From positions 1 to 6,657 of the forward strand of contig DGUI01000032.1 of NCBI GenBank assembly GCA_002394605.1: a stretch of DNA of 6,657 nt. The letters are read 5' to 3'. Numbering within the stretch: the stretch's first letter is position 1; every line of letters begins with the position of its first letter. This document shows positions 4,256 through 6,657 of the stretch, piece after piece. The translations under genes and the position numbers were made by a program. The notes beneath the pieces were generated by a model, which was given only the letters and a program-made list of their open reading frames with translations, had not been told where the DNA came from and did not search any database. Source of the DNA: Mageeibacillus sp. UBA4314. Lineage in GTDB: Bacteria; Bacillota; Clostridia; Saccharofermentanales; Saccharofermentanaceae.

Positions 4256-6657
4256 TCAGACCTCGATCTCTGCTGCCTTACGCTTATAGCTGTTAAGTCT
4301 CTCTGTAGCATCTGCCTTTGTCTTCTCAAACATGGAGTCAACAACATCTGCAGGATACTTCTTGTAGAGTGAGTTGTATCTTACCTCTGCCTTGAGGAAG
4401 TCAACGAAGCCGTCAAGGTTAGGTTCCTTGGAATCGAGTGTGAACGGATTCTTGCCTTCTGCTGCGAGAGTAGGGTTGAACCTGTAGAGGTGCCAGTAAC
4501 CGCACTCTACTGCCTGCTTCTCTCTTGTCTGAGCGCCCTTGAGACCACCCTTGATACCGTGGTTGATACAAGGAGCGTAGCAGATAACGAGTGAAGGTCC
4601 ATGATATGCCTCAGCCTCTGTAAATGCCTTGATCAGCTGTGCTGCATTGGATCCCATAGCAACCTGAGCAACATATACATATCCGTAGCTCATGGCCATC
4701 ATGCCGAGATCCTTCTTCTTGATGTTCTTACCGCCTGCTGCGAACTGAGCGATAGCTGAGTGAGGTGTGGACTTGGAAGCCTGTCCGCCTGTATTGGAGT
4801 AAACCTCAGTATCGAGAACGAGAACGTTGACATCCTCACCGGAAGCGAGTACGTGGTCAAGTCCGCCGTAACCGATATCGTAAGCCCATCCGTCACCGCC
4901 GATGATCCACTGTGATCTCTTCATGAAGAAGTCCTCATACTCGAGTGCCTTCTTAGCAGCATCGGAGCCTTCAGCCTTGAGCTCACCAGCGAGCTTCTCA
5001 GCGATCTCACGCGTATTCTCAGCTGAATCATAACCGTCGATCCAAGCCTGTGCAGCTGCCTTGAGTGACTCGGAAGCAGTAGCTGCCACTGTCTCCTCAA
5101 CGAGCATCTTAGCTCTTGATCTGAGCTGCTTGTAACCGAGATACATACCAAGACCATGCTCAGCGTTATCCTCGAAGAGTGAGTTAGCCCATGCAGGACC
5201 AAATCCTCTGTAGTTTGTTGTATAAGGCATTGAAGGAGCTGAACCACCCCAGATCGAAGAACAACCTGTAGCGTTAGAGATCTGCATCCTGTCGCCGAAG
5301 AGCTGTGTAAGGAGCTTCGCATAAGGTGTCTCACCACAGCCTGCACATGCGCCTGAGAATTCGAGGAGCGGCTGCTCGAACTGTGAACCCTTAGCGTTAG
5401 CCTTGGACATCGGGTTATCCTTGTGTGACAGAGCAACACAGTAATCCCAGTTCTCAGCTTCCTTAAGATTGTCCTTAAGAGGTGCCATGGTGATAGCCTT
5501 CTCCTTAGCGATACATGACTCTACACAAACGCCGCAGGAGAGACAGTCCATAGCAGAAACCTGGATCCTGAACTTGTAGTTGTCATAAGGCTTCATGCCG
5601 TCCTTAACCTCGAAAGGTGCGTTTGTAGCCTCTTCATCTGTGAGGAGGAACGGACGGATGGCAGCATGAGGACATACGATGGAGCACTGGTTACACTGGA
5701 TACACTTTGCAGCGTCCCAAACAGGGATATCCACTGCCGTACCACGCTTCTCGTAAGCTGCTGTACCCTGAGGGAAAGTACCGTCTTCCATACCCTTGAA
5801 TGTGGATACGGGGAGGGAGTTACCTTCCTGTCTGTTCATTACGTTAACAACCTTCTCGATGAACTCAGGAACCTGCTTCTTCTCAACAGGCTTATCCTCA
5901 GCTGTCTTCCATGAATCAGGGATGTCTACTGCAACTACGGCGTCAACACCTGCATCGATGGCTGCATAGTTCATCTGAACGATATCGTCACCCTTCTTGC
6001 CGTATGACTTGAGAGCAGCCTTTTTCATGTATTCAACTGCCTGCTCAACGGGAAGGATGCCGGAGAGCTTGAAGAATGCGGACTGGCAGATCGTGTTGAT
6101 CCTTCCGCCCAAGCCGATCTCCTTTGCCTTTGCAACAGCATCCAATGTGTAGAACTTGATGTTGTTGTTAGCGATATAGCGCTTCATTGTACCGGGGAGG
6201 TTCTCCTCGAGTTCCTCTCTTGTCCACTGTGTGTTGAGGAGGAACGTGCCGCCCGGCTTCAGTGATGAGAGCATATCGTACTCATAAACATAGGACTGGT
6301 TGTGGCATGCAACGAAGTCTGCCTTGTTGATGAGATATGTGGAACGGATAGGCGTTGTACCGAATCTCAGGTCAGAGATCGTGATACCGCCTGACTTCTT
6401 GGAGTCATATGAGAAGTATGCCTGAGCATACATGTCTGTGTGGTCACCGATGATCTTGATGGAGTTCTTGTTAGCGCCGACGGTGCCGTCGCCGCCCAGA
6501 CCCCAGAACTTGCACTCGATGGTGCCCTCGGCAGCGGTGTTGGGGGCGTGCTCCTCGTCCAGGGACAGGCCGGTCACGTCGTCAACGATGCCGATGGTGA
6601 ACATGCGCTTCATCTCGTCCTTCTTCAGCTCGTTGTACACGGCGAAGACGGAGGCGG
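4256..6657 (-). CDS. nifJ: Pyruvate:ferredoxin (flavodoxin) oxidoreductase, partial (N-terminus outside window)
   Basis: This large single-chain enzyme oxidises pyruvate with CoA to acetyl-CoA and CO2 and passes electrons to ferredoxin or flavodoxin in the cytoplasm of anaerobes. About 800 of the usual ~1,170-1,180 residues are present. The frame is open to the window edge, so the GTG at 6640 is an internal Val codon. Numbering from that codon: gamma domain with FWGLGGDGTVGANKNSIKIIG (45-65); EKR-type linker before PVWDAAKC; two ferredoxin-like 4Fe-4S clusters (C313, C316, C319, C323 and C366, C369, C372, C376); the proximal-cluster ligands C432, C435, C460 and C691; the TPP/Mg site GDGWAYDIG (582-590) with DTEVYSNTGGQ (610-620); and a C-terminal extension ending EIEV. 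All visible catalytic and cluster residues are intact. A DnaD-family gene begins 8 bases after the TGA stop, with no terminator between. The first ~180 bp differ sharply in base composition (see the separate entry). Confidence 0.96.
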   Translation of the reverse strand, partial: ASVFAVYNELKKDEMKRMFTIGIVDDVTGLSLDEEHAPNTAAEGTIECKFWGLGGDGTVGANKNSIKIIGDHTDMYAQAYFSYDSKKSGGITISDLRFGTTPIRSTYLINKADFVACHNQSYVYEYDMLSSLKPGGTFLLNTQWTREELEENLPGTMKRYIANNNIKFYTLDAVAKAKEIGLGGRINTICQSAFFKLSGILPVEQAVEYMKKAALKSYGKKGDDIVQMNYAAIDAGVDAVVAVDIPDSWKTAEDKPVEKKQVPEFIEKVVNVMNRQEGNSLPVSTFKGMEDGTFPQGTAAYEKRGTAVDIPVWDAAKCIQCNQCSIVCPHAAIRPFLLTDEEATNAPFEVKDGMKPYDNYKFRIQVSAMDCLSCGVCVESCIAKEKAITMAPLKDNLKEAENWDYCVALSHKDNPMSKANAKGSQFEQPLLEFSGACAGCGETPYAKLLTQLFGDRMQISNATGCSSIWGGSAPSMPYTTNYRGFGPAWANSLFEDNAEHGLGMYLGYKQLRSRAKMLVEETVAATASESLKAAAQAWIDGYDSAENTREIAEKLAGELKAEGSDAAKKALEYEDFFMKRSQWIIGGDGWAYDIGYGGLDHVLASGEDVNVLVLDTEVYSNTGGQASKSTPHSAIAQFAAGGKNIKKKDLGMMAMSYGYVYVAQVAMGSNAAQLIKAFTEAEAYHGPSLVICYAPCINHGIKGGLKGAQTREKQAVECGYWHLYRFNPTLAAEGKNPFTLDSKEPNLDGFVDFLKAEVRYNSLYKKYPADVVDSMFEKTKADATERLNSYKRKAAEIEV
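6480..6657. other. GC-rich segment with different codon use inside por/nifJ (possible joint)
   Basis: From about 6480 to the window end the GC content is about 65% (115 of 177 bases counted), against about 47-50% in each of the three preceding 60-base blocks. In the por frame nearly every third position is G or C (CGC, CTG, GGC, ACC, GAC), while the rest of the gene uses CGT, CTC/CTT, GGT, ACA and TCA freely. The protein sequence stays in frame and in family through the change. The switch falls at the most conserved motif of this domain (GDGTVGANKNS), where sequences from different species could share long identical stretches. It is either an assembly chimera at a contig end or a homologous recombination joint. 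Confidence 0.7.

Noticed and set aside
4921..5439. 172-residue - strand frame inside por, rich in Ser, Leu and Arg
   Set aside because: It is an out-of-frame reading of the nifJ coding sequence, which is intact with all its cluster cysteines. The skewed composition is typical of a shifted frame.
6638..6640. GTG at 6640 as the real start of a short 794-residue oxidoreductase
   Set aside because: The frame stays open to the window edge, and the residues before it (ASVFA) continue the usual family sequence; the gene is truncated by the window.

Overview
The window looks like a stretch of chromosome from a Firmicute, most likely an uncultured member of the Clostridia. The grounds are a two-gene DnaD/DnaC (DnaI-like) helicase-loading pair, a nifJ-type pyruvate:ferredoxin oxidoreductase (anaerobic metabolism), a four-cysteine ribosomal protein L28 and strong AGGAGG-type ribosome binding sites. 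Most of the window is near 50% GC. No mobile element, CRISPR array, tRNA or rRNA is visible.

Layout. At the left edge, the 3' end of serS (seryl-tRNA synthetase) runs on the + strand and ends at 297. It converges on rpmB (377-574, - strand), and a long near-perfect hairpin (315-355) between them can serve both as terminator. rpmB has its own well-formed sigma-A-type promoter at 611-639. All remaining genes are on the - strand and are packed tightly, so they are read from right to left: por/nifJ (6657 down to 4256, 5' end outside the window), a DnaD-family gene (4247-3186, 8-bp gap), a DnaC/DnaI-like ATPase (3193-2315, 8-nt overlap), acpS (2318-1926, ATGA overlap), and a membrane-anchored SH3/NlpC-P60-like protein (1918-647, 7-bp gap). 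No terminator or promoter is evident inside this run, so it may be one transcript that joins central metabolism (por), replication initiation (dnaD-dnaC), lipid/ACP metabolism (acpS) and an envelope protein. That is an inference from spacing only.

Points of interest. (1) The envelope protein keeps the NlpC/P60 fold signature but lacks the catalytic Cys and His, so it is probably a pseudo-peptidase. (2) The DnaC-like ATPase departs from consensus in its P-loop, sensor-1 and C-terminus while keeping GKT and VDD, and it also has a Cys4-type zinc knuckle. (3) The DnaD protein has two tandem DnaD-type helical domains, a basic linker and an acidic tail. (4) The last ~180 bp of the window (the upstream-most part of por) jump from ~48% to ~65% GC with near-total G/C at third positions, although the reading frame and protein family continue. 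This suggests an assembly chimera or a recombination joint. I see no clear new biological system; the pseudoenzyme and the divergent loader pair are the best candidates for follow-up.
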